Below are positions 24,725 through 34,237 of a stretch of DNA of 49,918 nucleotides, piece after piece. Origin of the DNA: an archaeon (lineage in GTDB: Archaea > Nanobdellota > Nanobdellia > Pacearchaeales > JAPDKA01); NCBI GenBank assembly GCA_029258825.1, contig JAPDKA010000007.1, forward strand, positions 1 through 49,918, in the 5' to 3' direction. Position 1 is the stretch's first letter; every line of letters begins with the position of its first letter. A program made the position numbers and the translations under genes. The notes under the pieces were generated by a model. It was not told where the DNA came from, ran no database searches, and worked only from the letters and a program-made list of their open reading frames with translations.

Positions 24725-25999
24725 ATGCATGTAATGCTTTTATTCATAGTTTGGGCATTAATAGGCTATCTTATCGGCAGCATTAATCCTGCATATATTT
24801 TAGGAAAAATTTTGCGAGGCATAGACATTCGTAAGTATGGTAGTGGTAATGCCGGTGCTTCTAATGCAGCAAAAGTGCTCGGTAAGCCTGCTGGTGTTGT
24901 TACAGCAATTTTTGATATGTGTAAAGGAATAATAGCAGGCAGTGTTGCTTGGTGGTTAAGTTTGAAATTAAGCATTCATTCTTTTTTGCCATTTATCATA
25001 GCAGGAGTTTTTGCTATTATTGGACACGATTTTCCTTTTTATTTAAATTTTAAAGGTGGAAAAGGTGCTGCCACAGCATATGGGTTGTTTTTCTTTTGTT
25101 TAGGTTTGTTAGTCTATTATGGTTTATCTTTTAAAGTGTTAATTTCTTTGTTGGCTATTTTCTTTTTTGTGTTAATATTTCGTATAATTTTTCATAGTTT
25201 TTCTTTTTCTGCATTGGTTGTATACCCTGGAATAATTGTCGCAATGCTTATTTCATACACACAAATTATGCAAATTAATTTTGATTTTGCAAAAGAAACT
25301 TTTTACTTTATGATATTTTTAATGCTGTATATAGTTACAGTAACTTTAATTACACTTCACCAACACGGATTAATGAAAGAATTAAAATTGCAAGGCAATA
25401 AACTTAAAAAAGTTAAGCCAGCACGTAAAATTTTACGGATCTTTGGAATATTACTTCCGCTATTCTATTTTTGGTTCGGAAAAATTACTTTAACATGCAT
25501 TTTAGTTGCTGTTCTTGTGTTTTTCTTAATTACAGATCGGCTGAAGCAACACAAGAAATTACCTTTGTACTTATCAGCACTTTACAAACATAAAGAAGGA
25601 AAAATTTCAAACATTAGCTTGTTTTTAATTGATTGCCTAATCGTTGTTTTACTATTTCCAAAACCAATTGCCCTTCTTGCATTAACATTCCTTATTTTTG
25701 GTGACACCATGGCAGAGGTTATAGGTTTGACGTTAGGAAGAAAAAAATTGATAGGTAATAAATCTTTAGAAGGAAGCACAGCATGTTTTGTTTCTTGTTT
25801 CATTTCAGGTCTTGCATGGAAGATCGTTGTTAATATAAGCATTGGTTTAATAGTAATAGGCAGCATTGCAGCAACGATCATAGAACTTATTCCCTTGCAC
25901 ATCAAAATAGGAAAAAGAAGAATGAAGCTTGACGATAATCTGACAGTAGGCATAGGATCAGCTTTAGTTATGTGGTTATTTTCGTTGTTTGGTTTATAG
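24725..25999 (+). CDS. PlsY acyltransferase fused to a dolichol-kinase/cytidylyltransferase-like domain
   Basis: A 424-aa membrane protein made of two lipid enzymes. Residues 1-225 are PlsY: GYLIGSINPAYILGK with KYGSGNAGASNA, then GHDFPFYLNFKGGKGAATAYG, and a third motif close to HQHGLMKELKLQG. PlsY transfers an acyl group from acyl-phosphate to sn-glycerol-3-phosphate, the first step of bacterial-type phospholipids. Residues from about 230 carry the SEC59/DGK1/VTE5-like domain: FGDTMAEVIGLTLGRKKLIG, NKSLEGS, IIELIPLH and DDNLTVGIGSA, a CTP-dependent lipid kinase or CDP-lipid synthase type. Joining the two suggests consecutive steps on one lipid. Ester-lipid PlsY is not expected in a classical archaeon. 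The next gene converges 2 nt away. Confidence 0.85.
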   Translation: MHVMLLFIVWALIGYLIGSINPAYILGKILRGIDIRKYGSGNAGASNAAKVLGKPAGVVTAIFDMCKGIIAGSVAWWLSLKLSIHSFLPFIIAGVFAIIGHDFPFYLNFKGGKGAATAYGLFFFCLGLLVYYGLSFKVLISLLAIFFFVLIFRIIFHSFSFSALVVYPGIIVAMLISYTQIMQINFDFAKETFYFMIFLMLYIVTVTLITLHQHGLMKELKLQGNKLKKVKPARKILRIFGILLPLFYFWFGKITLTCILVAVLVFFLITDRLKQHKKLPLYLSALYKHKEGKISNISLFLIDCLIVVLLFPKPIALLALTFLIFGDTMAEVIGLTLGRKKLIGNKSLEGSTACFVSCFISGLAWKIVVNISIGLIVIGSIAATIIELIPLHIKIGKRRMKLDDNLTVGIGSALVMWLFSLFGL

Positions 26000-26001
26000 A
26001 C

Positions 26002-26532
26002 CTATACTTCAGCAAGACAAGACCAACTTGCATCTAAACCAAAAGGCTCTACAGTTTGCTGTTTTCGAGTTTGCTTATTGTGTTCTTTATGTTTTTCTTG
26101 ATTGTTTTGTGAAAAATAATTGGCAATTTTCTCAAGCAAATGGTTATATCCTGTATTGTAACTAAAACCAAACCAAGGACGTTTAGCTTTTCCTTGCTTT
26201 TCTAATTCTTCAAACGGTTTAAAATAGTTTGTCAAAATCCATGTATTGCATGCTTCTACATAACATTCGTTCATTATTCTTGCTACATCCTGTGGAAGTG
26301 GATAAGGATTAATTTTCATATCAAGGCATAACAATGCTAATGAATGCTTTCCTTTTTGTACTACTATTTTCAAATACATAGGTTTACACTTGTCAGAAGG
26401 GGGACTTATATTGGCCAATTCTACTTCACATATTTTAATTTTAAACCCTTTGCTTTCTAATTTATCCAACATTTGTTCTAAAGTTTTTATAGTACCAGTG
26501 TAATAAGAAAAATATTTTGTTCGTTTTTTCAT
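26002..26532 (-). CDS. 176-aa cytosolic protein at the end of the surface-gene block
   Basis: Not recognised. There is no signal or membrane segment. An N-terminal alpha/beta region (KYFSYYTGTIKTLEQML, FKIKICEVELA, MYLKIVVQKGKHSLALLCLDM) is followed by helices and a polar Gln/Lys/Asn-rich tail. Its ATG overlaps the preceding gene's stop by 4 bases (ATGA), so it is translationally coupled to the secreted CARDB-like protein although it should stay in the cytosol. That points to an accessory role for the block, for example regulation or assembly, but this is inference. Confidence 0.6.
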   Translation of the reverse strand: MKKRTKYFSYYTGTIKTLEQMLDKLESKGFKIKICEVELANISPPSDKCKPMYLKIVVQKGKHSLALLCLDMKINPYPLPQDVARIMNECYVEACNTWILTNYFKPFEELEKQGKAKRPWFGFSYNTGYNHLLEKIANYFSQNNQEKHKEHNKQTRKQQTVEPFGLDASWSCLAEV

Positions 26533-28268
26533 TTCTTCTTATTTGTTCTCTTCCTATTTTGTTTTTTCTGTTTTTTCTTTAACAATGTTAGTATAGCTGC
26601 TAAAATAACGATGATTATTATAATGGCAACAATTGATTGCCACTTATATTTAGCAAAAAATTGGGCAATACTAAATCCAGTGATTTGCTCTTGCTTAATC
26701 TTGTCAGTAAACAATGCAAATATGCTTGCATGCTGGATATAAGCATATGCTTTTGTGTTAGCTTTATCCACACTAGTTGCAAGTTCGCGCCATCCAGCTT
26801 GGTAAGTATATATGCTTAATTGTGAATCGTCAAATAGCATTGATGCATAATCATGATAGTCAAACAAAATTTTTACAGGCTTGCTGAATTCAACATCTGG
26901 TGTTATCTTATACGCCATAAGCAAGTATTTATCTTGTGGTAATGTTGGCATTAATGCTTGACTTATTTTTTCTATTTTTATTTCACTAGCATCGATGCTT
27001 TTTCCGTTATAAGTGATAATCGTGTCTTCATAAATTATAAGTTTAACCAAACCATCGCTACTTGATATTGTTGTTATTTGACTGACAGCTTCAGCTTGTT
27101 TTGGCTGTTCTTCAGTCTCATTTTCACTTACTGCAGCTGCACCTTCTCCACCGCCAGCACCGGTTTCACCTTCTTCTTCAGTTGTTGAAGCTGCAATAAC
27201 ATTCAAGCTTATGCTGGCTGTATTGTCGTAAGGACTATTGCTACATGCTGTCAAGCTTTTTGCTATAGCTTTAATTACCACATTACCAGAATGCTGCACT
27301 TTGATATCAGCTGTTCCAGATTTTGATGCACCAGCATCAATATTGCCTATATTTATGGTTGCACGCAAGTTATCATCTTCATAAATTTCAACTACAGTGG
27401 CGTTAGCATAATAATTTCCATTGTTTTTTACTGTAACATTAACAGTAATTGTGTCAAATTGATCAATTTGATTGCCATCACTAAGTTTATTATTGTTGAA
27501 CCAAACATCAAATTTGCTTATTTCTAGCATGCTGCCAACAACAACAAAGCTTGTTGAATTGCTAACAGAAGGCATGAGCTCGCCTATTTCATTGTAGTAG
27601 TTTGTTATATGTGCTGCTAAACTATTACTGCCGCACACACCACTTGTTAGTGTATATACAAGTTGCTTTGAAGAATGATTGTTTATGATAGCTACATTTA
27701 TGCTTGTACTGTTTAACTGTGCATTACTCACATCAAGATAACCTGAAACATTATACGCATCACCATCGCCTGTGTTGTTTATTGTTATAACAAACGATTC
27801 AGCGATGTTTGCTATAACTTGCATGCTTAATGGCATTAATAAACTAAGCTGTGGATCGTAAACCATACCAGATAACTGGACAGTTAATGTTTTAAAACAG
27901 GTATCGTTCGATGTTGTATCATTAACAGTTAAATTAAATTGATAAGTTCCTGCAGTAGTGCAATTGAATTTCCATTTGTATTGTGTTTGTGTTGTGTATG
28001 CAGGATTATCACCCTCAATTAATGTTAGTCCTGGGCTAACACTAATGCTTAAGTTTACAGGCGGTGCAAATAAATCGTTATTTTGATAGTACACATAAAA
28101 ACCAGTTCCATCACAAGTTGCACCAGATTCAAGTTTGAGCACGACATCATCACAATTAAGTGTGGCTTTTACATTGCTAGCTATAACAGCAGCTAACATA
28201 ATTGTCAGGCTTACTAACATTATTAATGTCTTTAGCAATTGTGTTTTGTTTTCCATTTTATGTTTCAT
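26529..28268 (-). CDS. C-anchored surface protein with CARDB-like and Ig-like domains
   Basis: A 579-aa protein with an N-terminal signal peptide (about residues 8-29), extracellular beta-sandwich domains, and a C-terminal membrane span (about residues 540-562) ending in a Lys/Arg-rich tail. A CARDB-like domain (about residues 245-355) contains LEISKFDVWF and ITVNVTVKNNGNYYANATVVEIYEDD, typical of archaeal adhesion modules. A Gly/Glu/Ala-rich linker follows, then a domain with KPVKILFDYHDYASM before the anchor, near in type to the pre-anchor domains of archaeal surface proteins. N-x-S/T sites are frequent. It begins 1 nt after the giant protein gene stop and overlaps the next gene by 4. Confidence 0.75.
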   Translation of the reverse strand: MKHKMENKTQLLKTLIMLVSLTIMLAAVIASNVKATLNCDDVVLKLESGATCDGTGFYVYYQNNDLFAPPVNLSISVSPGLTLIEGDNPAYTTQTQYKWKFNCTTAGTYQFNLTVNDTTSNDTCFKTLTVQLSGMVYDPQLSLLMPLSMQVIANIAESFVITINNTGDGDAYNVSGYLDVSNAQLNSTSINVAIINNHSSKQLVYTLTSGVCGSNSLAAHITNYYNEIGELMPSVSNSTSFVVVGSMLEISKFDVWFNNNKLSDGNQIDQFDTITVNVTVKNNGNYYANATVVEIYEDDNLRATINIGNIDAGASKSGTADIKVQHSGNVVIKAIAKSLTACSNSPYDNTASISLNVIAASTTEEEGETGAGGGEGAAAVSENETEEQPKQAEAVSQITTISSSDGLVKLIIYEDTIITYNGKSIDASEIKIEKISQALMPTLPQDKYLLMAYKITPDVEFSKPVKILFDYHDYASMLFDDSQLSIYTYQAGWRELATSVDKANTKAYAYIQHASIFALFTDKIKQEQITGFSIAQFFAKYKWQSIVAIIIIIVILAAILTLLKKKQKKQNRKRTNKKK

Positions 28269-28269
28269 T

Positions 28270-31200
28270 TTAACCTATAGTGATGTTTTTTGATTTAATT
28301 ATTTCATTATTTCCTGCAATCAAATATATTGTGTAAGTCCCAGCCTGATCACCATAAAGTTTTCTATAATGAGCATAGTTATATCCGTCTGTAATATTGA
28401 AGTACTGAGGTTCAGGTCCAGACTCTGGTTCACAACTCCAGTTGTTATAATCGCGACTAATACATTCATAAAGTATCAAGCTGTCAGGTAGTATTGTAAT
28501 CTTCAAATTGTAGAATGTATCATTTCCAGGATAAATCTCATCCACTCTATAAGCCAAAGTAAAGTTTTCTCCCACTGCAGGGTTGTTGTTATCAAATTGC
28601 AAATCAAATTCAGTTTCATTTATAACATCACGTACACTCCACACAGTCAAGCTTGTTTCATTATAGTTGTTTGTGTTGTTGTTGTCGCTGATGTTAACTT
28701 CAACACGTAGCACTACATTACCTTTTGGTTGCGCTTGCCATTCAAAGCTGACTTGTTGAGTACTGCCTGCAGATAGATTCAACAACTTACTTTGCACAAC
28801 ATTGCCATTAACTTTAAGCAATACTTCAACATCGTTCTCGTCGACATTACCATTGTTAGTTATATCTGCAGTTATGTTTATTACATCATATAACCATGTT
28901 GTTAAGCTTGCATTTGTTGTGATATCGCTAACAGCTAAATCATGATATAGAACATGTAATATTCTTGTTTCACTTTGTGCTGTATTGCTGTTCTCGCTGT
29001 TATCAGCGCAAACAACATACCATTCATAAGTGCCCGGACTTAAGCTTACAGTAAATGTTTCTGTTGTGTTTTCTGTAACATTACTATTGTTTTGTTGCAT
29101 TGTGTTGTTTATATAAAGAGCACACCAAGCAATGTCTGAGTCAGCGTCATAAACTTCATAACTGAAGGTTACATTAACACTACTGAATATAGCGTTAATG
29201 CTTGTGTTGTTTTCAGGATCGATGAGTGTAATTACTGGTGGTGTTGCATCAAGCACAGTAATAAAGTGTGTTACGCTTGCACCAGTATAATTTTGATTGC
29301 CCTTATATATTGCAGTAATGTTATAGTAGCCTGTTTGATTGTACTGCTTCAATACTGTTACAATGTCATTATCACTTGCAATCAATGTTGAATTTTCATA
29401 AACATCGATCGTGCCTGTTCCTATTGTTAATATTGCTGTAATGTTTACTGTATCTGTCTGGTTTATAGTAATATCATCATCAATGCCGTTAAGCAGTAAG
29501 CTAAGTGTTGCGTTTGCTTTTTCAATGATATAGTTGTTTATAGTTGTAACATTCATGTTATTTGCAGCATCAACAGCATACCATCTAAAGCTATGGTTGC
29601 CAGCAGCAAGATCATTGAATGTATACCAGCACTGTGTTAAGCTCGGCAACGTATCTAAGTCAGGATTGCAAACAGGTGTGTAGTTAACATTGTCAAATTC
29701 AAACACAACGTTTGCTATGTTAAAATCATCTTGCCATTCTATGCTGAAATTGTACGGACCACTGCCGTAAATTGTTGGGCTTTCTGGGGATGTACTAATG
29801 TTGTAGTATGCCGGCGCTGTTTCGTCTTTGGCAACTGTAAAATTAACATTATCTATACCAATATTTCCTGCTGTGTCATTAGCATAAATTGTTAGGCTGT
29901 AATTAGCATTACTTAAATTATAAAGTGTAAAATTATTGCAATCAACAATTATGTTAGTTATACTGCTTGCATTTATTAGATTTTGTAATTCGTACCAACA
30001 AGCTTCAACATTTGTAAGTTCATCAACTGCAGTGAAATTTACATCAACATCGCGAACATTATAAACAGCATTGTTTTCAGGTTGCAATATTGTTACTATT
30101 GGCGCTGTCTGATCGACAACAAACGAAACTTGTGCACTAGCACTATTTCCTGCACCGTCAAAAGCATAGATTGTTATGCTGTGCACACCTTCACCAATGC
30201 TGATTGTATCATTATACCAATAACTGCCTTGTTGAACTAGCGTAATGTTTTGGGTTGCATCAATTTCTGCAACTACACTTGATATAGCATAATTATCAAC
30301 AACACTTGCATTGATTAAAGTTATTGTTATATTATAGCTCTTGTTTTCAGGATAAACAATCTCTATTGTTGGTGCAGTTAAATCAGTAGTGAAGTAAACA
30401 ATGTCTGAGTTACCTATATTGCCTGCATCATCACTACATGTAACATAAATGCTATGGCCACCTTCAGCCAAGTTGGTTATGTTTATATTTGTTTGTTGCG
30501 ATACTTCTACTACACCAATGTCATAGGTTGTATTATCAAGTGTGTAATTGCAATAAAGTTGTGTTGCTTCATTGTCATCTGCTATAAATTCAAGCGTAAC
30601 GTTTTCATGCGTATAAGAATTGTTTTCAGGCTGCAATATTGTTATTGTTGGTGCAGTATTGTCAACAGTTATGCTTGTATTGGCCCATGCTTCATTTAGA
30701 TGATCTCTAACACGGATTGCAATATAATAAATACCATCGCTTAAGTCAGGCAATGTGTAAGGCCCTTCACAATCTGTACCTATGTTTTGACTATCAAGCT
30801 GTTGTGCATTTTCATCATATAAGAATAACCAACAACTTACAACATCACAGTTATCTGTGCCATCACTGCTTACATAAATCGTGCTTCCCGATTGCACAAC
30901 ACTTTCATTTGTTTTAACATAGCTAATGCTTGGTGGGATATTATCAATATAGATAACTGTATCATTATCATAAGCTGTATTGTTTGCAGCATCAGTTGCT
31001 TTTGCAGCAATATAAAATGCACTACAATCATTAACAGTAGTTGTATCGAATTGTAATGTCCATACACCATCTTGTTCATTTCCAGCAATCAAGCTTGCTT
31101 GTTGCCAACCATCAACATAAAATTCAACTGTACTTATGGCTGTATTGTCAGAAGCAGTTGCATTAAATTGTATTGTGCCTTGTTGCCATGATTCATGTTC

Positions 31201-34200
31201 TGGAGCAGTAACATTTACAAATGGTTGCGTGGCATCAACTGTGAATTGCCATATCTCGCTTTGAACAGCATCATAGCCATCATCAGCAATAACGTACCAT
31301 GTGTAAGTACCATCATCAAGCTGAATGTTTATGCTTTGTTCTGTTGTTGTGTTAACAAGATTGTCATTAATATAAACATAAAATGTTAAACTATCATTAT
31401 CTGCATCAGTTGCATTCCATTCAAGCGTTACAGAACTGTTTACTATTGTGTTATTTGCTGGTGATACTAACATTATTGATGGTGGTGTGTTGTAAACAAC
31501 ACTAAAGTAAACACTGTCCCTACCTGTGTTGTTTGCATCATCGCGTGCATAAACTTCAACATAATGTAAGCCATCAGTAAGATTTGTTAACGTTGTGTTT
31601 TCACAATTAGGCAAAGCATGGCTGCTATCATCAAGCACATACCAACAATAGGTTGCATTAATTGCAGTATATTCTAAAGGTACAGATGTTGTATGCACAT
31701 ATGTTTTATTTTCAGGTTGGATTATTGTTACATCTGGTGCAATTGTGTCAATACTAAATACTACAGAAGCACTAGCAGTATTGTTAGCAACATCAGTTGC
31801 ATAAACATGAAGCTGCCATTCACCATCTGCAAGTTCTGGAAGTTCGGCAATGCTTGAATTGCAATCAATTGTGTTGCTAATGCCATCTAAAGTGTACCAA
31901 CACTGCTGTAATGCTATATTATCTGTTATATTGTAAGTTAAATTGAGTTTGCTTGTATTGTAAACAGCGTTGTTTTCTGGTTGCCATATTGTTATGTTTG
32001 GCTGAGTATAATCAATGCCGATTGTTAAACTATGCATTGCTTCAGTATTGTTCAATGCATCAAAAGCATAAAAGTTAAGATAATTAACACCTTGTTGGTC
32101 TATTATGAATGGCTCTTCATAGAGTGTATCTGGTGTACAATTAGTTTGACTTAAACAATAAATAATGCTGCAATCTGTATAACCAACTTCTGTACAAGAT
32201 AGTTCTACTGCTTGTGGTGTATTATACCAACCGCTTGTGATGTTAGCAGTGCTGATTGGGGCACTGTTATCTACATAAAGCTGTGTTGTTGGTTGTAGCC
32301 ATTTGCTATAAGCAGCACCATCAAAAGCCCTACACCTTATATCAATTTGTTGTGTTGTTATGTTTGAAACATCAAACAATACATTGCCCTCAGATAATCC
32401 AAGCGAATGCCAAACACCGTCATAAAACACTTGGATTTCATAACTTAGTTCATCGTTATCAACATCAGTAGAGCCATTACATTCAATTTGCATTTCACTG
32501 TTGTTGCCTCCGTAAATTCCTGAGGTTGGTTCAAGTAGTGTTGGTCTTGTTGGTGCATCATTAACAGCATTAACAATCACTTTTATACATTGTTGCGCAG
32601 TATATTCGCCATCAGAAACAGTAAAGCAAACTTCTGCAACACCATTCCAGTTTTCTTCTGGAATAAAGTAAACAGTAAATATGTGTGGTTTCGGCTTATC
32701 AATCGAGCGAGGCTCTTCATCAATTGCTATATGTAAATTTGATTCATTGGTGTTAACTTGCCATTCTAGTTGGCCAAGCGGTGTGTCAATGTCATTTGCA
32801 TATAGCCCAGCTTTCAACTCATAGGTTGTGTCTTCATTAAACATAATAGGGTCTGGCAAGTTAAGTGTTGGCGGGTCATTGACATTAATAACATTAACGA
32901 TAAATTCGTCTGTATCGCTTAACTCACCGTCACTTACTTCACAAACCACATTTGCTTGACCATACCAATTTGGTTTTGGTGTTATTGTAAGGGAAGAATG
33001 ATTCAAAGTTAAACCTATATTTGTTGAAGATGTACTACAATTATAACTTAGTTCTTCTAGCTCGTTATCAACGTCGAGTGTATATTGTTGTAGTTCGATA
33101 GATAAATTTGTATCCTCATCCATTGTCATGTCTGGAATATTAAGTTGTGGCGCATCGTTAACAGGCAAAACAGTAACTACGAATGAATCTTCGTCAGTTA
33201 ACTCCCCATCGCTCACACTACAACTTATGGTTGCATTTCCATACCAATCTTGTGCTGGTGTTATTGTTAACAAATTGTTTTGCAAATCAATAGCAAGATT
33301 GCCAGCAACCACATCACATGCATAACTAAGTTCTGTCAAGCTATTATCAACATCATAACTGTAATTATGCAAATCAATTGTTAAGCTTGTATCTTCATCC
33401 ATGCTGAAGTCTGGCACATTAAGTTGTGGCGCATCGTTTTCGGCTAACACATCAATTGTAAAATTATCTATATCATAACCACCTTTACCATCTAAAGCAA
33501 CAACACTGCAGCTTGCCTGACCATACCAATCTTGTTGAGGTGTTAGTACTAAAGTTTGATTTCTCTCGCCGCTTAACTCATAAGTTATTTGACTACTGCA
33601 GTCTAACACATCGTAGTAAAGTAAATCTCCATCAGCGTCAGTTGCATAATCATCAAGAAATAGCTCAACAGAGTTATCTTCATCGGTTGTTATGTCTGGA
33701 ATATTAAGTTGTGGTTGTGTGTTTAATGGGTTGAAGGTTACTTCAATAACATCGCTTTCAGCTTGATGTTGTGTGATGTCTTTAGCATATGCAACATAAC
33801 TATATGTGGTTGGACTATCAACGTTGTGCACAACTGTTTTTGTTAAACTACAAGAAATCAGACCGTTACAATTTTTTTCAGCAATTAGGTTGTTATTTTC
33901 GAAAATCTGAATTGTTTTAATGCCTGCATTCGTGCCAGTATCAACAGCAGTTGCTGTCAATACGACAACATTTGTTGTTTCTGTGTCACTTACAATTAGC
34001 GTAACAGTTGGAGAAGCATCAAAACTTGTCTGAACAACATTGTTTTGCGATGTTTGATCAACATTAAGTTTTTTAGCATATGGCACATTAGGATCAATGT
34101 CTATATATTTGGCTTTGCTAACATTACTAACATAAACAAAAGTAAATGTAGCTATTAAAAAAAGTGCTAGAACTGCTAAACTTAAACCAGCTTGCTTGCT

Positions 34201-34230
34201 TTTGAATATTTTTTTATTTTGGATTGTCAT
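28270..34230 (-). CDS. Giant surface protein (1986 aa) with cadherin-like and Ig-like repeats
   Basis: An N-terminal basic stretch and one hydrophobic segment (about residues 17-37) serve as signal or anchor; there is no C-terminal span. Residues of about 172-555 hold four tandem cadherin/VCBS-like repeats of roughly 90 aa, each starting like APQLNIPDxxxDEDT and carrying Asp-rich turns likely to bind Ca2+. About 555-1750 is a string of Ig-like/Big-type domains marked by QPENN-like starts (IWQPENNAVYN, IIQPENKTYVH, ILQPENNSYTH, ILQPENNAVYN, LIDPENNTS). About 1760-1860 is CARDB (HDLAVSDITTNAS). N-glycosylation sites are dense. This is a typical adhesion or cell-surface stalk architecture; the ligand is unknown. 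Confidence 0.85.
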   Translation of the reverse strand: MTIQNKKIFKSKQAGLSLAVLALFLIATFTFVYVSNVSKAKYIDIDPNVPYAKKLNVDQTSQNNVVQTSFDASPTVTLIVSDTETTNVVVLTATAVDTGTNAGIKTIQIFENNNLIAEKNCNGLISCSLTKTVVHNVDSPTTYSYVAYAKDITQHQAESDVIEVTFNPLNTQPQLNIPDITTDEDNSVELFLDDYATDADGDLLYYDVLDCSSQITYELSGERNQTLVLTPQQDWYGQASCSVVALDGKGGYDIDNFTIDVLAENDAPQLNVPDFSMDEDTSLTIDLHNYSYDVDNSLTELSYACDVVAGNLAIDLQNNLLTITPAQDWYGNATISCSVSDGELTDEDSFVVTVLPVNDAPQLNIPDMTMDEDTNLSIELQQYTLDVDNELEELSYNCSTSSTNIGLTLNHSSLTITPKPNWYGQANVVCEVSDGELSDTDEFIVNVINVNDPPTLNLPDPIMFNEDTTYELKAGLYANDIDTPLGQLEWQVNTNESNLHIAIDEEPRSIDKPKPHIFTVYFIPEENWNGVAEVCFTVSDGEYTAQQCIKVIVNAVNDAPTRPTLLEPTSGIYGGNNSEMQIECNGSTDVDNDELSYEIQVFYDGVWHSLGLSEGNVLFDVSNITTQQIDIRCRAFDGAAYSKWLQPTTQLYVDNSAPISTANITSGWYNTPQAVELSCTEVGYTDCSIIYCLSQTNCTPDTLYEEPFIIDQQGVNYLNFYAFDALNNTEAMHSLTIGIDYTQPNITIWQPENNAVYNTSKLNLTYNITDNIALQQCWYTLDGISNTIDCNSSIAELPELADGEWQLHVYATDVANNTASASVVFSIDTIAPDVTIIQPENKTYVHTTSVPLEYTAINATYCWYVLDDSSHALPNCENTTLTNLTDGLHYVEVYARDDANNTGRDSVYFSVVYNTPPSIMLVSPANNTIVNSSVTLEWNATDADNDSLTFYVYINDNLVNTTTEQSINIQLDDGTYTWYVIADDGYDAVQSEIWQFTVDATQPFVNVTAPEHESWQQGTIQFNATASDNTAISTVEFYVDGWQQASLIAGNEQDGVWTLQFDTTTVNDCSAFYIAAKATDAANNTAYDNDTVIYIDNIPPSISYVKTNESVVQSGSTIYVSSDGTDNCDVVSCWLFLYDENAQQLDSQNIGTDCEGPYTLPDLSDGIYYIAIRVRDHLNEAWANTSITVDNTAPTITILQPENNSYTHENVTLEFIADDNEATQLYCNYTLDNTTYDIGVVEVSQQTNINITNLAEGGHSIYVTCSDDAGNIGNSDIVYFTTDLTAPTIEIVYPENKSYNITITLINASVVDNYAISSVVAEIDATQNITLVQQGSYWYNDTISIGEGVHSITIYAFDGAGNSASAQVSFVVDQTAPIVTILQPENNAVYNVRDVDVNFTAVDELTNVEACWYELQNLINASSITNIIVDCNNFTLYNLSNANYSLTIYANDTAGNIGIDNVNFTVAKDETAPAYYNISTSPESPTIYGSGPYNFSIEWQDDFNIANVVFEFDNVNYTPVCNPDLDTLPSLTQCWYTFNDLAAGNHSFRWYAVDAANNMNVTTINNYIIEKANATLSLLLNGIDDDITINQTDTVNITAILTIGTGTIDVYENSTLIASDNDIVTVLKQYNQTGYYNITAIYKGNQNYTGASVTHFITVLDATPPVITLIDPENNTSINAIFSSVNVTFSYEVYDADSDIAWCALYINNTMQQNNSNVTENTTETFTVSLSPGTYEWYVVCADNSENSNTAQSETRILHVLYHDLAVSDITTNASLTTWLYDVINITADITNNGNVDENDVEVLLKVNGNVVQSKLLNLSAGSTQQVSFEWQAQPKGNVVLRVEVNISDNNNTNNYNETSLTVWSVRDVINETEFDLQFDNNNPAVGENFTLAYRVDEIYPGNDTFYNLKITILPDSLILYECISRDYNNWSCEPESGPEPQYFNITDGYNYAHYRKLYGDQAGTYTIYLIAGNNEIIKSKNITIG
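32850..33720 (-). repeat. Four tandem cadherin/VCBS-like repeats within the giant gene
   Basis: Repeat starts lie near 33700, 33430, 33140 and 32870. Neighbouring copies share long stretches at DNA level, for example TTAAGTTGTGGCGCATCG on the plus strand in two copies, and the protein starts PQLNIPD, PQLNVPD, PQLNIPD and TLNLPD. Copies two and three are the most alike, so the array probably grew by recent duplication. Confidence 0.7.
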
Positions 34231-34237
34231 TTTTTAA

